NCBI GenBank assembly: GCA_902765725.1
Contig: CACXAT010000002.1
Location: forward strand, 186,001 to 250,000
DNA: 64,000 bases
Reading direction: 5' to 3'
From: an uncultured Lachnospiraceae bacterium
GTDB lineage: Bacteria > Bacillota > Clostridia > Lachnospirales > Lachnospiraceae
Within the stretch, counting starts at the first letter, position 1, and each line of letters opens with the position of its first letter. Below the pieces are notes generated by a model. That model was not told the DNA's origin and did no database searches. It worked only from the letters and a program-made list of their open reading frames with translations. Shown piece by piece: positions 43,084 to 52,648 of this stretch. Both the position numbers and the translations under genes were made by a program.

Positions 43084-44283
43084 ATGGCAATACAGGCAGA
43101 TTCCAGAGGAAGATTTGGACAGTTCGGGGGACAGTACATACCGGAGACCCTGATGAATGCGATCATTGAGCTGGATGAGGCATATAAACGATACAAGGAT
43201 GATCCGCAGTTCAACCGCGAACTGGAGGTCCTGTTCAATGAATACGCGAACCGGCCCAGCCGTCTGTATTACGCAGGGAAGATGACGGAGGACCTGGGAG
43301 GCGCGAAGATCTACTTCAAGCGCGAGGATCTGAACTTCACCGGAGCCCACAAGATCAACAATGTGCTCGGGCAGGCGCTCCTTGCCAGAAAGATGGGAAA
43401 GACCCGCCTGATCGCGGAGACCGGAGCCGGGCAGCATGGCGTGGCAACGGCAACCGCGGCCGCGTATTTCGGCATGGAGTGTGTCGTGTTCATGGGAAAG
43501 ACCGACACCGAGCGGCAGGCGCTCAATGTCTATAAGATGAAGCTTCTCGGAGCGACGGTCGTCCCGGTCACCAGCGGGACCGCAACCCTCAAGGACGCCG
43601 TGTCAGAGGCATTTCGCGAGTGGACGAGCCGGATCGAGGATACCCACTACTGCCTCGGCTCCGTCATGGGGCCGCATCCCTTCCCGACCATCGTGCGGGA
43701 TTTCCAGGCGGTGATCTCCAGGGAGTCAAGGGCGCAGATCCTCGAGATGGAGGGACGCCTTCCGGACGCGGTCCTTGCCTGCGTGGGCGGAGGCTCCAAT
43801 GCGATCGGCTCCTTCTATCACTACATAGATGACAGCGATGTGCAGCTGATCGGCTGCGAAGCGGCAGGACGGGGGATCGACACCTTCGAGACGGCAGCGA
43901 CCATCAGCACAGGGCGTCTGGGGATTTTCCACGGGATGAAGAGCCTGTTCTGTCAGAATGAATACGGCCAGATCGCGCCGGTCTATTCGATCTCCGCGGG
44001 ACTGGACTATCCGGGGATCGGACCGGAGCACGCCTATCTCAATGACATCGGGCGCGCCCAGTACGTACCGGTCACAGATGAGGAGGCCGTGCAGGCCTTT
44101 GAATACACCAGCGCAGTGGAAGGCATCATCCCCGCCATTGAATCTTCCCACGCGATCGCCCATGCGATGAAGATCGCGCCCGGGATGGACAGGGACAGGA
44201 TCCTTGTGGTGACGGTCTCCGGACGGGGTGACAAGGACTGCGCGGCGATCGCCAGATACAGAGGGATCAACATCGCAGAATAA
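43084..44283 (+). CDS. trpB: Tryptophan synthase beta subunit
   Basis: 399 residues; joins indole and serine using PLP. The PLP lysine is in [29 protein letters not shown] follows, the phosphate loop is [13 protein letters not shown], and CEAAGRG and HAIAHAMK are at the usual places. TrpB1-type length. CAAGGAGGAGAGG gives a strong ribosome binding site. Confidence 0.97.
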   Translation: MAIQADSRGRFGQFGGQYIPETLMNAIIELDEAYKRYKDDPQFNRELEVLFNEYANRPSRLYYAGKMTEDLGGAKIYFKREDLNFTGAHKINNVLGQALLARKMGKTRLIAETGAGQHGVATATAAAYFGMECVVFMGKTDTERQALNVYKMKLLGATVVPVTSGTATLKDAVSEAFREWTSRIEDTHYCLGSVMGPHPFPTIVRDFQAVISRESRAQILEMEGRLPDAVLACVGGGSNAIGSFYHYIDDSDVQLIGCEAAGRGIDTFETAATISTGRLGIFHGMKSLFCQNEYGQIAPVYSISAGLDYPGIGPEHAYLNDIGRAQYVPVTDEEAVQAFEYTSAVEGIIPAIESSHAIAHAMKIAPGMDRDRILVVTVSGRGDKDCAAIARYRGINIAE

Positions 44284-44320
44284 GAAGAGCAGGCAGCGGA
44301 TACGAGAAGAGGAAGATAGT

Positions 44321-45148
44321 ATGAGCAGAATCCAGGAGGCATTTGCAGGCAAAAAGGCATTTATCCCATTTATCACGGCAGGGTATCCGGACCTTGAGAC
44401 AACGAAGGCCGTTCTGCGCGCGGCGCAGGAAAATGGAGCGGACCTGATCGAGATCGGCATCCCGTTTTCGGATCCGACCGCAGAAGGCCCGGTGATCCAG
44501 ACTGCCAACGTCAGGGCCCTGGAGGGAGGCGTCACCACAGACCAGGTGCTGGAGCTTGTTGAAGAGGTGCGCCGGGACGGCAGCGTAACGGTTCCGATGG
44601 TCTTCATGACCTATGCGAATGTGATCTATTCCTACCATGAGGGAGGCGACGGAGAAGCAGACGGCTCGGACGGGAGCGACCGCGGAAGATACGGCTTCTG
44701 CCGCAGATGTGCCGAGGTGGGGATCGACGGACTGATCCTGCCGGATATTCCGTTTGAGGAGAAGGATCAGTTTGAGGATGCCTGCAGACAGAGCGGCCTC
44801 GACCTGATCTCCCTGATCGCGCCGACCAGTGAAGACCGCATCCAGATGATCGCAAGGCAGGCACAGGGCTTCATCTATATCGTCTCCTCCCTGGGTGTGA
44901 CCGGCGTGCGCTCCGACATCACGACGGACATCGGAGCGATCACGGCAAAGATCCGTGAAGTGACTGCAGTCCCCTGCGCTGTCGGCTTCGGGATCTCCAC
45001 CCCCGACCAGGCCGCGCGGATGGCAGAGCAGTCCGACGGAGCGATCGTGGGCTCCGCGATCATCCGGATCATCGACCGGTATCAGAGGGAGGCTGCGCCT
45101 TATGTGGGAGAATACGTGCGCAGCATGAAAGACGCCCTTCGAAGCTGA
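44321..45148 (+). CDS. trpA: Tryptophan synthase alpha subunit with an acidic insertion
   Basis: 275 residues from ATG 44321, preceded by GAGGAAG. Cleaves indole-3-glycerol phosphate to indole. Catalytic Glu44 (LIEIGIPFSDP) and Asp51 are present, as are PDIPFEEKDQF, SSLGVTGVR and VGFGISTPDQA. Oddity: about 18 extra residues rich in Gly, Asp and Ser (106-123) are inserted between YANVIYSY and YGFCRRCAEVG, in the loop region that contacts TrpB in other enzymes. Last gene of the operon. Confidence 0.95.
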   Translation: MSRIQEAFAGKKAFIPFITAGYPDLETTKAVLRAAQENGADLIEIGIPFSDPTAEGPVIQTANVRALEGGVTTDQVLELVEEVRRDGSVTVPMVFMTYANVIYSYHEGGDGEADGSDGSDRGRYGFCRRCAEVGIDGLILPDIPFEEKDQFEDACRQSGLDLISLIAPTSEDRIQMIARQAQGFIYIVSSLGVTGVRSDITTDIGAITAKIREVTAVPCAVGFGISTPDQAARMAEQSDGAIVGSAIIRIIDRYQREAAPYVGEYVRSMKDALRS

Positions 45149-45227
45149 ACGTTACGTAGTAGCAGTTTCATCTCCATTGTGCTATCATAACGAAGATAAT
45201 GAGGTCAGATGCACAGGGAGTGTTCGC

Positions 45228-45893
45228 ATGTGGAGAGAGGAATCGGTCGGGGAGATCTCCGACGGCAGGTTTTATACAGGCAATGATATGGTGCGGATCG
45301 GCACGAATGACTGTGCCGGCTGCTCGGACTGCTGCCGCATGGACCCTGTCATCGTGCTGGATCCCTGCGATGCCTTCGAACTGCAGCGGTTCCTTGGCGG
45401 AAGTGTCGAAGACCTGCTCAATGAGAAGCTGGAGCTGAAGGTGATCGACGGACTGATCCTGCCGGTCCTCAAGATGGACGAGAGCGGAGCCTGCTCATTT
45501 CTTGGAGAGGACGGCCGGTGTACGATCCATGTGTTCAGGCCGGGCATCTGCAGACTGTACCCTCTGGGGCGCAGCTGGGAAGACGGTGATTTCCGGTACA
45601 TCCTGCAGGTCAATGAATGCACCCACTGCAGCGGGACCAAGATCAAGGTGAAAAAATGGCTGGGGATCGCAGATCTTCCGGCCTATGAGCAGTTCTGCCG
45701 CAGCTGGCACAACTTCCTGGAGCAGGTGAGGGCCTTCCTGGATCATTCAGATCCGGAGGGGAAGTACCGCAGGCAGATCTGCGTCTGGATCCTGCAGGAG
45801 TTCTTCCTCTGCGACTGGGAGACGGACGACTTCTACGCTAGTCTTAATGAGAAATTGAAAGCTGCGCGCAGACGGCTTGGTTTCGCGGGGTGA
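45228..45893 (+). CDS. YkgJ-type cysteine-cluster protein
   Basis: 221 residues from ATG 45228 with GGGAG 7 nt upstream. The conserved metal-binding Cys pattern is present: DCAGCSDCC near residue 25, then CSFLGEDGRCTIHVFRPGICRLYPLG and NECTHC, typical of the YkgJ/zinc- or iron-sulfur-chelating family. The biochemical role is not established; some members are linked to protein modification. The GtrA gene starts 6 nt after its stop. Confidence 0.82.
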   Translation: MWREESVGEISDGRFYTGNDMVRIGTNDCAGCSDCCRMDPVIVLDPCDAFELQRFLGGSVEDLLNEKLELKVIDGLILPVLKMDESGACSFLGEDGRCTIHVFRPGICRLYPLGRSWEDGDFRYILQVNECTHCSGTKIKVKKWLGIADLPAYEQFCRSWHNFLEQVRAFLDHSDPEGKYRRQICVWILQEFFLCDWETDDFYASLNEKLKAARRRLGFAG

Positions 45894-45899
45894 GTACGG

Positions 45900-46325
45900 A
45901 TGAAGGAACTGTACAGGAAATACAGAGAACTCATAGTCTATTTTATCGTCGGCTGCCTGACGACGCTGGTCAGTTGGGTTGTGTACGCGGCCCTCGTGGA
46001 GGTGCTTCACTGGAGCGTAGCCGTCTCCAATACCCTCTCCTGGATCGCGGCCGTCGCTTTTGCCTACGTTGCCAACAAGATCTGGGTCTTTCAGAGCTAT
46101 GACTGGAGACCTCGGTTCGTCCTGCATGAGGCTGCGCTGTTTGTCGGCGCGCGGATTCTGACGGGATTGTTTGAGATTGCGGCGGTGCCGCTTCTGGTGC
46201 GGCTCGGGATGGACTGGAGATTTATGGGCGTCCGGGGCATGTGGGCGAAGATCCTGGTAAGTGCTATCGTGATGGTCCTGAACTATGTGTTTTCCAAGCT
46301 GATCGTATTTAAGGAAAAGAAGTAA
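45900..46325 (+). CDS. GtrA-family membrane protein
   Basis: 141 residues with four membrane helices (YFIVGCLTTLVSWVVYAAL; LSWIAAVAFAYVANKIWVF; AALFVGARILTGLFEI; AKILVSAIVMVLNYVFSKLIVF). The AYVANKIWVF and NYVFSKLIVF motifs define the GtrA/DPMS family. Such proteins help flip lipid-linked sugars. The GT2 gene that follows 5 nt later is the expected partner. Confidence 0.92.
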   Translation: MKELYRKYRELIVYFIVGCLTTLVSWVVYAALVEVLHWSVAVSNTLSWIAAVAFAYVANKIWVFQSYDWRPRFVLHEAALFVGARILTGLFEIAAVPLLVRLGMDWRFMGVRGMWAKILVSAIVMVLNYVFSKLIVFKEKK

Positions 46326-46330
46326 GCGCT

Positions 46331-47239
46331 ATGTTATCGGTTGTCATTCCTGCATACAATGAAGAGGAGAGCCTTCCGAAGGCCGCCCAGGTGATCGGCG
46401 GCCTGCTTGCGGAGGAAGGGATTCCGTACGAGCTGGTCTTTGTGGATGACGGGTCGAAGGACCGCACCTGGGATGAGATCCTGAGGGCCCATGAGGAAAA
46501 TGAAAACGTCCATGGGGTTCATTTTTCCCGGAACTTCGGCAAGGAGCCGGCTATCGTCGCCGGGCTGGCGGAGGCGCGCGGAGACTGTGTGGCAGTGATG
46601 GACTGCGACCTGCAGCACCCGCCGGAGGCTCTGGTTTCGATGTACCGCAAATGGGAGGAAGGCTATGAGGTCGTGGAGGGCGTGAAGCGCACCCGCGGCA
46701 GGGAGAACAGCGCGCACCGGGCGGCGACCGGGATCTTCTACTGGATCATGTCCCGCGCGGTGAAGATCGATATGTCCCGGGCTTCGGACTTCAAGCTGCT
46801 GGACCGCAAGGCGGTGGACAGCATCCTGGAGATGCCGGAGCGCAACGCATTCTTCCGTGCCATGAGCTCCTGGATCGGCTACACGCATACCCAGGTGGAG
46901 TTCGATGTGCAGGAGAGGACGGCGGGGACGACAAAATGGTCGACCTGGAAGCTGATCACCTACGCGGTCAGCAATATCGTCGGATATTCCACGGCGCCCA
47001 TGCAACTGGTGACCGGAGCGGGGATCGCGGTATTTCTCTTTGCCGTGATCATGGGGATCCAGACGCTGGCCAGGTATTTCACGGGACATGCCGTGGAGGG
47101 CTTTACCACCGTCATCCTGCTGATTCTGCTGATCGGGAGCATCATCATGATCTCCCTGGGGATCATCGGATATTACATCGCCAGGATCTATGAGGAGACG
47201 AAGGGGCGTCCCAAATACATCGTTTCAAGAAGAGTGTAG
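46331..47239 (+). CDS. Family 2 glycosyltransferase (GtrB/DPM1-like)
   Basis: 302 residues. The GT-A domain starts LSVVIPAYNEEESLP and has the metal-binding pair in VDDGSKDRTW and MDCDLQHPPE, with DFKLLDRKAV and the basic VEGVKRTRGRE. Two C-terminal membrane helices (LVTGAGIAVFLFAVIMGI; ILLILLIGSIIMISLGIIGYY) match the polyprenyl-phosphate sugar transferase type. It likely charges the lipid carrier used with GtrA for surface glycosylation. Confidence 0.93.
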   Translation: MLSVVIPAYNEEESLPKAAQVIGGLLAEEGIPYELVFVDDGSKDRTWDEILRAHEENENVHGVHFSRNFGKEPAIVAGLAEARGDCVAVMDCDLQHPPEALVSMYRKWEEGYEVVEGVKRTRGRENSAHRAATGIFYWIMSRAVKIDMSRASDFKLLDRKAVDSILEMPERNAFFRAMSSWIGYTHTQVEFDVQERTAGTTKWSTWKLITYAVSNIVGYSTAPMQLVTGAGIAVFLFAVIMGIQTLARYFTGHAVEGFTTVILLILLIGSIIMISLGIIGYYIARIYEETKGRPKYIVSRRV

Positions 47240-47270
47240 AGGACCGGATCTGTTGGTCCTCATAGAGCAG

Positions 47271-47297
47271 AGCCGGCCGCAGGGCCGGCTTTATTAC
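47271..47297 (+). terminator. Terminator after the GT2 gene
   Basis: AGCCGGCC (47271-47278) with GGCCGGCT (47283-47290), then TTATT. Confidence 0.75.
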
Positions 47298-47415
47298 GTG
47301 CTTTTTATCATTATTTTTGGAATTATTTATGAACTTTTGAATTCGGATATTGAGAAGCCGTTTCCAAGTTGATATAATGCCATACGGTTTTTCAGAGAAG
47401 ACGGGGAGAAGATTC

Positions 47416-49521
47416 ATGAGCAATTCAGAGAAAGAAACTGCAGAAATCACAGAAAACGAGAATCGATATGTGCGGGAGAAAACGCGCTGGAAGGTGATCC
47501 GGATCCTGCTGGACATCGCCATCTTTATCGCGGTCCTGGCAGGAAGGAGCGCCCAGTGGGTCACCCAGGAGTGGGGCGATCTGACGCTGGACGAGGTCAT
47601 TTTCACCATGACCCAGCCCCTGACGGGAACCGACTCCGGGATCATCTGGAACTATATCGCCTACGCGGTGATCCCGAGCGTAGTCATCATAGTTGTCCTG
47701 AACCTGGTGTATGCCCTGTTCCTGGCGCTGAAGCAGCCGCCGAAGGGCAAAAAGGTCAAAGACGAGGCAGGCAAATGGACTCGCGTAGAGGCAGAGCTGA
47801 CCGAGGAACAGAAGAGAGCCATCGATGCGGACCGGGCGAAGAAGAACACGAAGGTCCGCAGGAATCTTCGCAGATGGGTGCGCCCTGTCTGCGCGGTGAT
47901 GGCAGCTGTCTTTGGCTTCGTCCAGGTCGGCGCCCTGTGGAACAAGCTGGGCGTTACCCAGCACATCCAGTCTCTGGGTGAGAATTCCACCTACATCGAG
48001 GACAATTACGCGGATCCGGCGACGGTGGCGCTCACCTTCCCGGAGAAGAAGCGCAACCTGATCTACATCTTCCTTGAGTCGATGGAAGTGTCCTATTCGG
48101 ACAAGGCCAGCGGCGGACTGTTCGACACCAACTACATTCCGAGGCTGACACAGCTTTCCGATGAAAATGAGAACTTCTCCGGTCAGAAGGGAGACGGACT
48201 GCTGAACGGTGGCAACTCGCTCAAGTACAGTACCTGGACCATGGGAGGCATGTTCGCGGCGACCTCCGGACTTCCGCTGAAGATCCCGATCGAGATCAAC
48301 GGTGTCGGCACCAACTTCATGAACACACAGGAGTCCTTCTTCCCGGATCTGACCTGTCTTGGTGATATCCTGGAGGAGCAGGGATACGTGCGTGACATGA
48401 GCTTCGGCTCCGATGCCACCTTCGGCGGCAGAAGGCTGTGCTTCACCCAGCACGGTAATTATGACTTCCATGACTGGAAGTATTATACGACCAACGGAGA
48501 GCTTCCCAGCGATTACAAGGTCTGGTGGGGCTTTGAGGATGAGAAGCTGTTCACCTTCGCGAAGGACCGCCTGAATGAGCTGTCATCCGGGGACGCACCC
48601 TTTGCCTTCACCATGCTGACCGTTGACACCCACTATCCGGAAGGATATGTCTGCGAGCTGTGCGGAGACGAGTTCCCGGAGCAGTACGCCAACGTCATCA
48701 AGTGCTCTGACGATCAGGTGGCGGATTTCATTGAATGGTGCCAGGAGCAGCCGTGGTATGAGAACACGACCATTGTTCTGTCCGGAGACCATCCGACCAT
48801 GAACAAGGAATTCTGCTCATCGGCATCCTTCGACTACCGGAGAAAGTGCTACACAGCCTACATCAATGCCGCTGTCGAGCCGGAGAGGGATGACTACAGA
48901 GAATTCGCGACCGTAGACAACTTCCCGACCACCCTTGCGGCGCTGGGCGTCAAGATCGACGGCAACCGCCTCGGCCTGGGCACGAACCTGTTCTCCAGCG
49001 AAGATACGCTGATCGAGAGAGACGGCCTGGAGTTTGTCAACACCGAGCTGCAGAAGTCCTCTGACTGGATGGACGAGCAGTCCAACCTGAAGGAAGTAAC
49101 CGCGGACATCGAGTACAGGGATTACGATCCCGAGACCCATTCGATCACCATGGTCCTCTCCAATGTGACCAGTGAGCAGGTCGACAGCTTCCATGTATCG
49201 ATGCATATGTACGGCTACCTTGTAAATGGAAAGGACTACGTATCCTGGTCCGATTCCGTTGAGGAGGAAGAAGGCGTGCACGTGGTCACCATCAACATAC
49301 CGGTGGATCAGGCCTTCAGCGGCCGGATCAAGATCCAGCCCCACTGCATGATCGACGGAGTCAGGGGTATCCACCTGGATACGCACTACTATTACCTGAG
49401 CTACGACGAGGGCGGCGCCAACGCGGACACCTACCAGTGCAACCGCTACGGCGAGGAGCTGAAGAAGCCCACCTTCTGGGACAAGGCGAAGGACTGGTGG
49501 GACGGCCTCTGGCCGTTCTGA
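47416..49521 (+). CDS. LTA-synthase-family membrane phosphotransferase
   Basis: 701 residues from ATG 47416 (GGGGAGAAG upstream). Three N-terminal membrane helices precede an extracellular sulfatase-fold domain: NLIYIFLESMEVSYSD (metal-binding Glu), GLLNGGNSLKYSTWTMGGMFAATSGLPL (nucleophile region), FTMLTVDTHYPEGY and IVLSGDHPTM (metal-binding Asp-His). This matches LtaS/MdoB enzymes that transfer glycerol phosphate onto surface polymers. A C-terminal beta domain of about 130 residues is extra to the family core. It likely acts with the GtrA/GT2 pair in envelope polymer decoration. Confidence 0.88.
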   Translation: MSNSEKETAEITENENRYVREKTRWKVIRILLDIAIFIAVLAGRSAQWVTQEWGDLTLDEVIFTMTQPLTGTDSGIIWNYIAYAVIPSVVIIVVLNLVYALFLALKQPPKGKKVKDEAGKWTRVEAELTEEQKRAIDADRAKKNTKVRRNLRRWVRPVCAVMAAVFGFVQVGALWNKLGVTQHIQSLGENSTYIEDNYADPATVALTFPEKKRNLIYIFLESMEVSYSDKASGGLFDTNYIPRLTQLSDENENFSGQKGDGLLNGGNSLKYSTWTMGGMFAATSGLPLKIPIEINGVGTNFMNTQESFFPDLTCLGDILEEQGYVRDMSFGSDATFGGRRLCFTQHGNYDFHDWKYYTTNGELPSDYKVWWGFEDEKLFTFAKDRLNELSSGDAPFAFTMLTVDTHYPEGYVCELCGDEFPEQYANVIKCSDDQVADFIEWCQEQPWYENTTIVLSGDHPTMNKEFCSSASFDYRRKCYTAYINAAVEPERDDYREFATVDNFPTTLAALGVKIDGNRLGLGTNLFSSEDTLIERDGLEFVNTELQKSSDWMDEQSNLKEVTADIEYRDYDPETHSITMVLSNVTSEQVDSFHVSMHMYGYLVNGKDYVSWSDSVEEEEGVHVVTINIPVDQAFSGRIKIQPHCMIDGVRGIHLDTHYYYLSYDEGGANADTYQCNRYGEELKKPTFWDKAKDWWDGLWPF

Positions 49522-49576
49522 CACAGCCGGAAAACAGACATTCTGACACGGCTGGAAAAGAGAGAACATATAAAAA

Positions 49577-49627
49577 CCCGCTTCCGGGACGCGATACACA
49601 TCAGCGCCCGGAAGCGGGATTTGTTTT
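49577..49627. terminator. Terminator after the LTA-synthase-like gene
   Basis: 12-bp stem CCCGCTTCCGGG (49577-49588) with CCCGGAAGCGGG (49607-49618), followed by ATTTGTTTTT; also lies at the end of the minus-strand dCMP deaminase gene. Confidence 0.88.
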
Positions 49628-49662
49628 TACTGCAGGACCTGCGGCCGGGAGGCATCCCGTGC

Positions 49663-50157
49663 TTACAGATCGATGACGATTCTGCGGCCGGTCTTCTGGT
49701 ACTTGTAATACCGGACTCCGGCTGCGTTGAACAGCCTCATGGAAGCGATATTGTTGGGAGCGTCCTTGTACTTGTCGTCTCCGTAGATCACGGTCTTGAT
49801 GCCGGACTGGATGACTGCCTTCGCGCACTCATTGCACGGGAAGAGGGTCACGTACAGGCGGGCGCCCTCCAGACTGCCGCCGCGGTAGTTGAGGATCGCG
49901 TTCAGCTCACTGTGGACGGTGTAGGGATACTTGGTCTCGAGGACGTTCTCATTGGGAGATTCCCTCTTCCAGGGGAATTCGTCATCCGAACAGCCCAGGG
50001 GAAGTCCGTTGTAGCCCATGGAGAGGATCTTGTTGTCGGGGCTGACGATGCAGGCTCCGACCTGGGTGTTGGGATCCTTGGACCGCATGCCGGCCAGAGC
50101 GGCGACACCCATGAAATATTCATCCCAGGAGATATAATCGCTTCTTTTTTCGCTCAT
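49663..50157 (-). CDS. dCMP deaminase-family protein (ComEB-like)
   Basis: 164 residues from ATG 50157, which has AAGGAGAGTGGAGC upstream. Zinc-dependent deaminase: HSELNAIL carries the zinc His and catalytic Glu, FPCNECAKAVIQSGI the two zinc Cys residues. GACIVSPDNKILSMGYNGLPLGCSD is typical of dCMP deaminases, which feed dUMP to thymidylate synthesis. It is the last gene of a minus-strand run with upp. Confidence 0.92.
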   Translation of the reverse strand: MSEKRSDYISWDEYFMGVAALAGMRSKDPNTQVGACIVSPDNKILSMGYNGLPLGCSDDEFPWKRESPNENVLETKYPYTVHSELNAILNYRGGSLEGARLYVTLFPCNECAKAVIQSGIKTVIYGDDKYKDAPNNIASMRLFNAAGVRYYKYQKTGRRIVIDL

Positions 50158-50196
50158 GCTCCACTCTCCTTGCACAGTGATCAGCCTGCTGAGGTC

Positions 50197-50826
50197 TTAT
50201 TTGGTGCCGAAGATCCGGTCGCCGGCATCGCCCAGGCCCGGTACGATGTAGCCGACTTCATTGAGATGATCGTCCAGAGCTGCGATGTAGATGTCCACGT
50301 CCGGATGATCCTTCTGGACACGCTCGACACCGACCGGTGCCGCGATCAGATTCATCATGCGGATGTGCTTGCAGCCATGCTCCTTCAGAAGCGTGATGGC
50401 CGCGGAAGCGCTGCCGCCGGTGGCAAGCATCGGGTCTACGACAAAGACCTCACGCTGATCGCAGTCCTCGGGGAGCTTGCAGTAGTATTCCACGGGCTCC
50501 AGGGTCTCGGGGTCGCGGTACAGTCCGATGTGGCCGACCTTGGCTGCCGGGATCATGGTGAGAACGCCGTCCACCATGCCCAGTCCCGCGCGGAGAATGG
50601 GTACGACCGCCAGCTTGCGGCCGGACAGTTCCTTGACAGTGGTCTTGCAGATCGGAGTCTCGATCTCGACATCCACAAGCTTCAGATCACGGGTGGCTTC
50701 ATAGCACATAAGGCCGGCGATCTCTGAAACGATCATACGGAAATCCTTGGTTCCCACGCTGGTTCTTCTGATGATACCTACCTTATGCTGAATCAGCGGA
50801 TGATCAAGAATGGTTACTTTTGACAT
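50197..50826 (-). CDS. upp: Uracil phosphoribosyltransferase
   Basis: 209 residues from ATG 50826 (AGGAGG upstream). Salvages uracil with PRPP to UMP. The PRPP loop is [16 protein letters not shown], with [12 protein letters not shown] and the uracil-binding [17 protein letters not shown] at the C-terminus. Length is standard. Confidence 0.97.
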   Translation of the reverse strand: MSKVTILDHPLIQHKVGIIRRTSVGTKDFRMIVSEIAGLMCYEATRDLKLVDVEIETPICKTTVKELSGRKLAVVPILRAGLGMVDGVLTMIPAAKVGHIGLYRDPETLEPVEYYCKLPEDCDQREVFVVDPMLATGGSASAAITLLKEHGCKHIRMMNLIAAPVGVERVQKDHPDVDIYIAALDDHLNEVGYIVPGLGDAGDRIFGTK

Positions 50827-50958
50827 ACTGCACTTTCCTCCTGTTGTGTGCCTGCCGGCCGATGGGTCCGGACTTAACGAATGCTGCTGATTAGTTAAAA
50901 ATAAAGCACTGTATGATAAAACCCGCACTGCACTCTGCCTCGTCGTGCGGCGGGATGA

Positions 50959-51441
50959 TCACAGCGAAGAGTTCTCCCCTGAGCGCGTCATCTCCTCTGC
51001 GCTCAGGATGGACGCAAGCCGCAGGACCTGCTCATTGAGCATCTCGAAGCAGCGGTTGTAGTCGGCAAGGGATCCCCCGTAGGGATCCTGCACTTCCTCC
51101 TCTGCCTGAATGTAGTCGGAGAGGGCGAATACATTCTTGGCGCTCTCATAGTCCTTGAGAAGGCGCGCCATCTGCTGCGAGTCAATGGTCAGGATCAGTG
51201 TTCTGTCATCAAAATCATCATCGGTCAGCTGCTCGCTGATATGATCCTTCATGGAAAGTGAATGGCTGACCAGAACGGCTTCTGCTTTCGGATTGACCGG
51301 TTCGGGGAATAAAACCACAAGTCCCTTCGATACGATGAGAATATCCTCGAGGAGGAATTCCCTCTGCAGGATCGCCTCTGCCATGGGGCCGGTAGCCGTG
51401 TCACTCTCACTGACGAAGATCAGTTTGTCGTAATGTTTCAA
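50959..51441 (-). CDS. Low-molecular-weight phosphatase homologue lacking catalytic residues
   Basis: 160 residues. The fold and flanks match LMW protein-tyrosine/arginine phosphatases (YwlE type): IFV at the end of the first strand, PMAEAILQ after the loop, and DPYGGS (about 119-124) with the general-acid Asp. However the CxGNxCRSP loop reads SESDTATGP: Cys is Ser11, Arg is Thr17 and Ser is Gly18. Phosphatase activity by the usual mechanism should be impossible. It follows the Sua5-type gene, the same neighbourhood as ywlE in other Firmicutes, and is open full length, so it may bind phosphoproteins or regulate rather than catalyse. Confidence 0.8.
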   Translation of the reverse strand: MKHYDKLIFVSESDTATGPMAEAILQREFLLEDILIVSKGLVVLFPEPVNPKAEAVLVSHSLSMKDHISEQLTDDDFDDRTLILTIDSQQMARLLKDYESAKNVFALSDYIQAEEEVQDPYGGSLADYNRCFEMLNEQVLRLASILSAEEMTRSGENSSL

Positions 51442-51452
51442 ATGAACGCTCC

Positions 51453-52499
51453 TTATACCTGGATAACCTGGTGGCCGGCTGCTTTGATCAGCCTGTTCAT
51501 GATGGCGGCTCCTAATTGTGGTGTGTCAAATGCTTCAGAATAGATCACGCTTACCTGGAGGTCGTCGAACTCCCGGAGGATACTGAACAGTCTCTGGGCG
51601 ATGGTAATCTCGTCAGAGCGTGTTCCCGCCGAGCGGACGATGCCGTGCGTGTAGGAGGACGCATCCTCATCAGTTGCGATAATGCCTGCAGCCTTGCCGG
51701 ACTTCTCTGCTTCAAGAACCAGCTGGCTGATCTTCGCCCGTACGCGCGCCTCCTCACCTTCGACGATGATGAGAGGGGACTTCGGGGCGTAATGCCGGTA
51801 TTTCATGCCGGGTGCCTTCGGACGGAAGGCGGGATCATCTGCGTGAAGGCCGGGGTCCATGCGGACTTCTCCCAGGACCGACCGCAGCATCTCAAGGCTG
51901 ATGAAACCGGGGCGCAGAACCATGGGAGTCTCTTCGGTCAGATCGATGATCGTAGATTCCAGGCCGATCCCCACGGGACCGCCGTCGATGATCATGTCGA
52001 TCCTGCCGTTGAGGTCATCGTACACGTGTCTGGCTTCGGTGGGACTGGGCCTGCCCGAGGTGTTGGCACTCGGCGCCGCGATGTAGCCGCCGCCCTGCCG
52101 GATCAGCTCCAGCGCCACAGGGTGGGAGGGCATCCGCACGGCAACTGTATCCAGACCGCCCGTCGTGGCCGAAGGAACCGCCTCGCTTTTGTGAAAGATC
52201 ATGGTGAGCGGTCCGGGCCAGAATGCGTCTGCCAGGGCTCTTGCAGCATCGGGGATATGCGAGACGATCCGGTCCAGCGCGTCAAACTGAGCGATGTGGA
52301 CGATCAGCGGATTGTCGGAGGGCCTTCCCTTGGCTGCGTAGATCTTGCGCGAAGCCTCCGGATCCAGCGCGTCTGAGCCCAGCCCGTACACGGTCTCCGT
52401 CGGAAATGCGACCAGGCCGCCTCTGCGGATGATGCTTCCGGCCAGGGCCATCAGCTCAGGATCTATATTGTTTCTCATGTCTGCACAGATAGTCTTCAT
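51453..52499 (-). CDS. ywlC: Threonylcarbamoyl-AMP synthase, Sua5 type
   Basis: 348 residues from ATG 52499 (AAGAAGG upstream). Makes the threonylcarbamoyl-adenylate used for t6A37 of tRNA. The YrdC domain has GGLVAFPTETVYGLGSDAL, KIYAAKGRPSDNPLIVH, and APSANTSGRPSPT; the C-terminal Sua5 domain follows after PGMKYRHYAPKSP. Full two-domain length. The phosphatase-like gene is 11 nt downstream. Confidence 0.95.
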   Translation of the reverse strand: MKTICADMRNNIDPELMALAGSIIRRGGLVAFPTETVYGLGSDALDPEASRKIYAAKGRPSDNPLIVHIAQFDALDRIVSHIPDAARALADAFWPGPLTMIFHKSEAVPSATTGGLDTVAVRMPSHPVALELIRQGGGYIAAPSANTSGRPSPTEARHVYDDLNGRIDMIIDGGPVGIGLESTIIDLTEETPMVLRPGFISLEMLRSVLGEVRMDPGLHADDPAFRPKAPGMKYRHYAPKSPLIIVEGEEARVRAKISQLVLEAEKSGKAAGIIATDEDASSYTHGIVRSAGTRSDEITIAQRLFSILREFDDLQVSVIYSEAFDTPQLGAAIMNRLIKAAGHQVIQV

Positions 52500-52607
52500 G
52501 GATTCCTTCTTTCTGAGCGCAATTATACCACGCAACCGGATACGTGTGAAGAGAGAGGCCTTCTCTTGCAGATTTTTACAGGAAAGTGGTGCATTTTTCC
52601 CAGAGTG

Positions 52608-52616
52608 TGATATACT
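52608..52616 (+). promoter_or_regulatory. Extended -10 promoter of the S1-domain gene
   Basis: TG-A-TATACT at 52608-52616, with GGGAGG then ATG 52649 shortly downstream. No clear -35. Confidence 0.5.
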
Positions 52617-52648
52617 GGCATTACTATTTTTTGGGAGGTCCACCTGGT

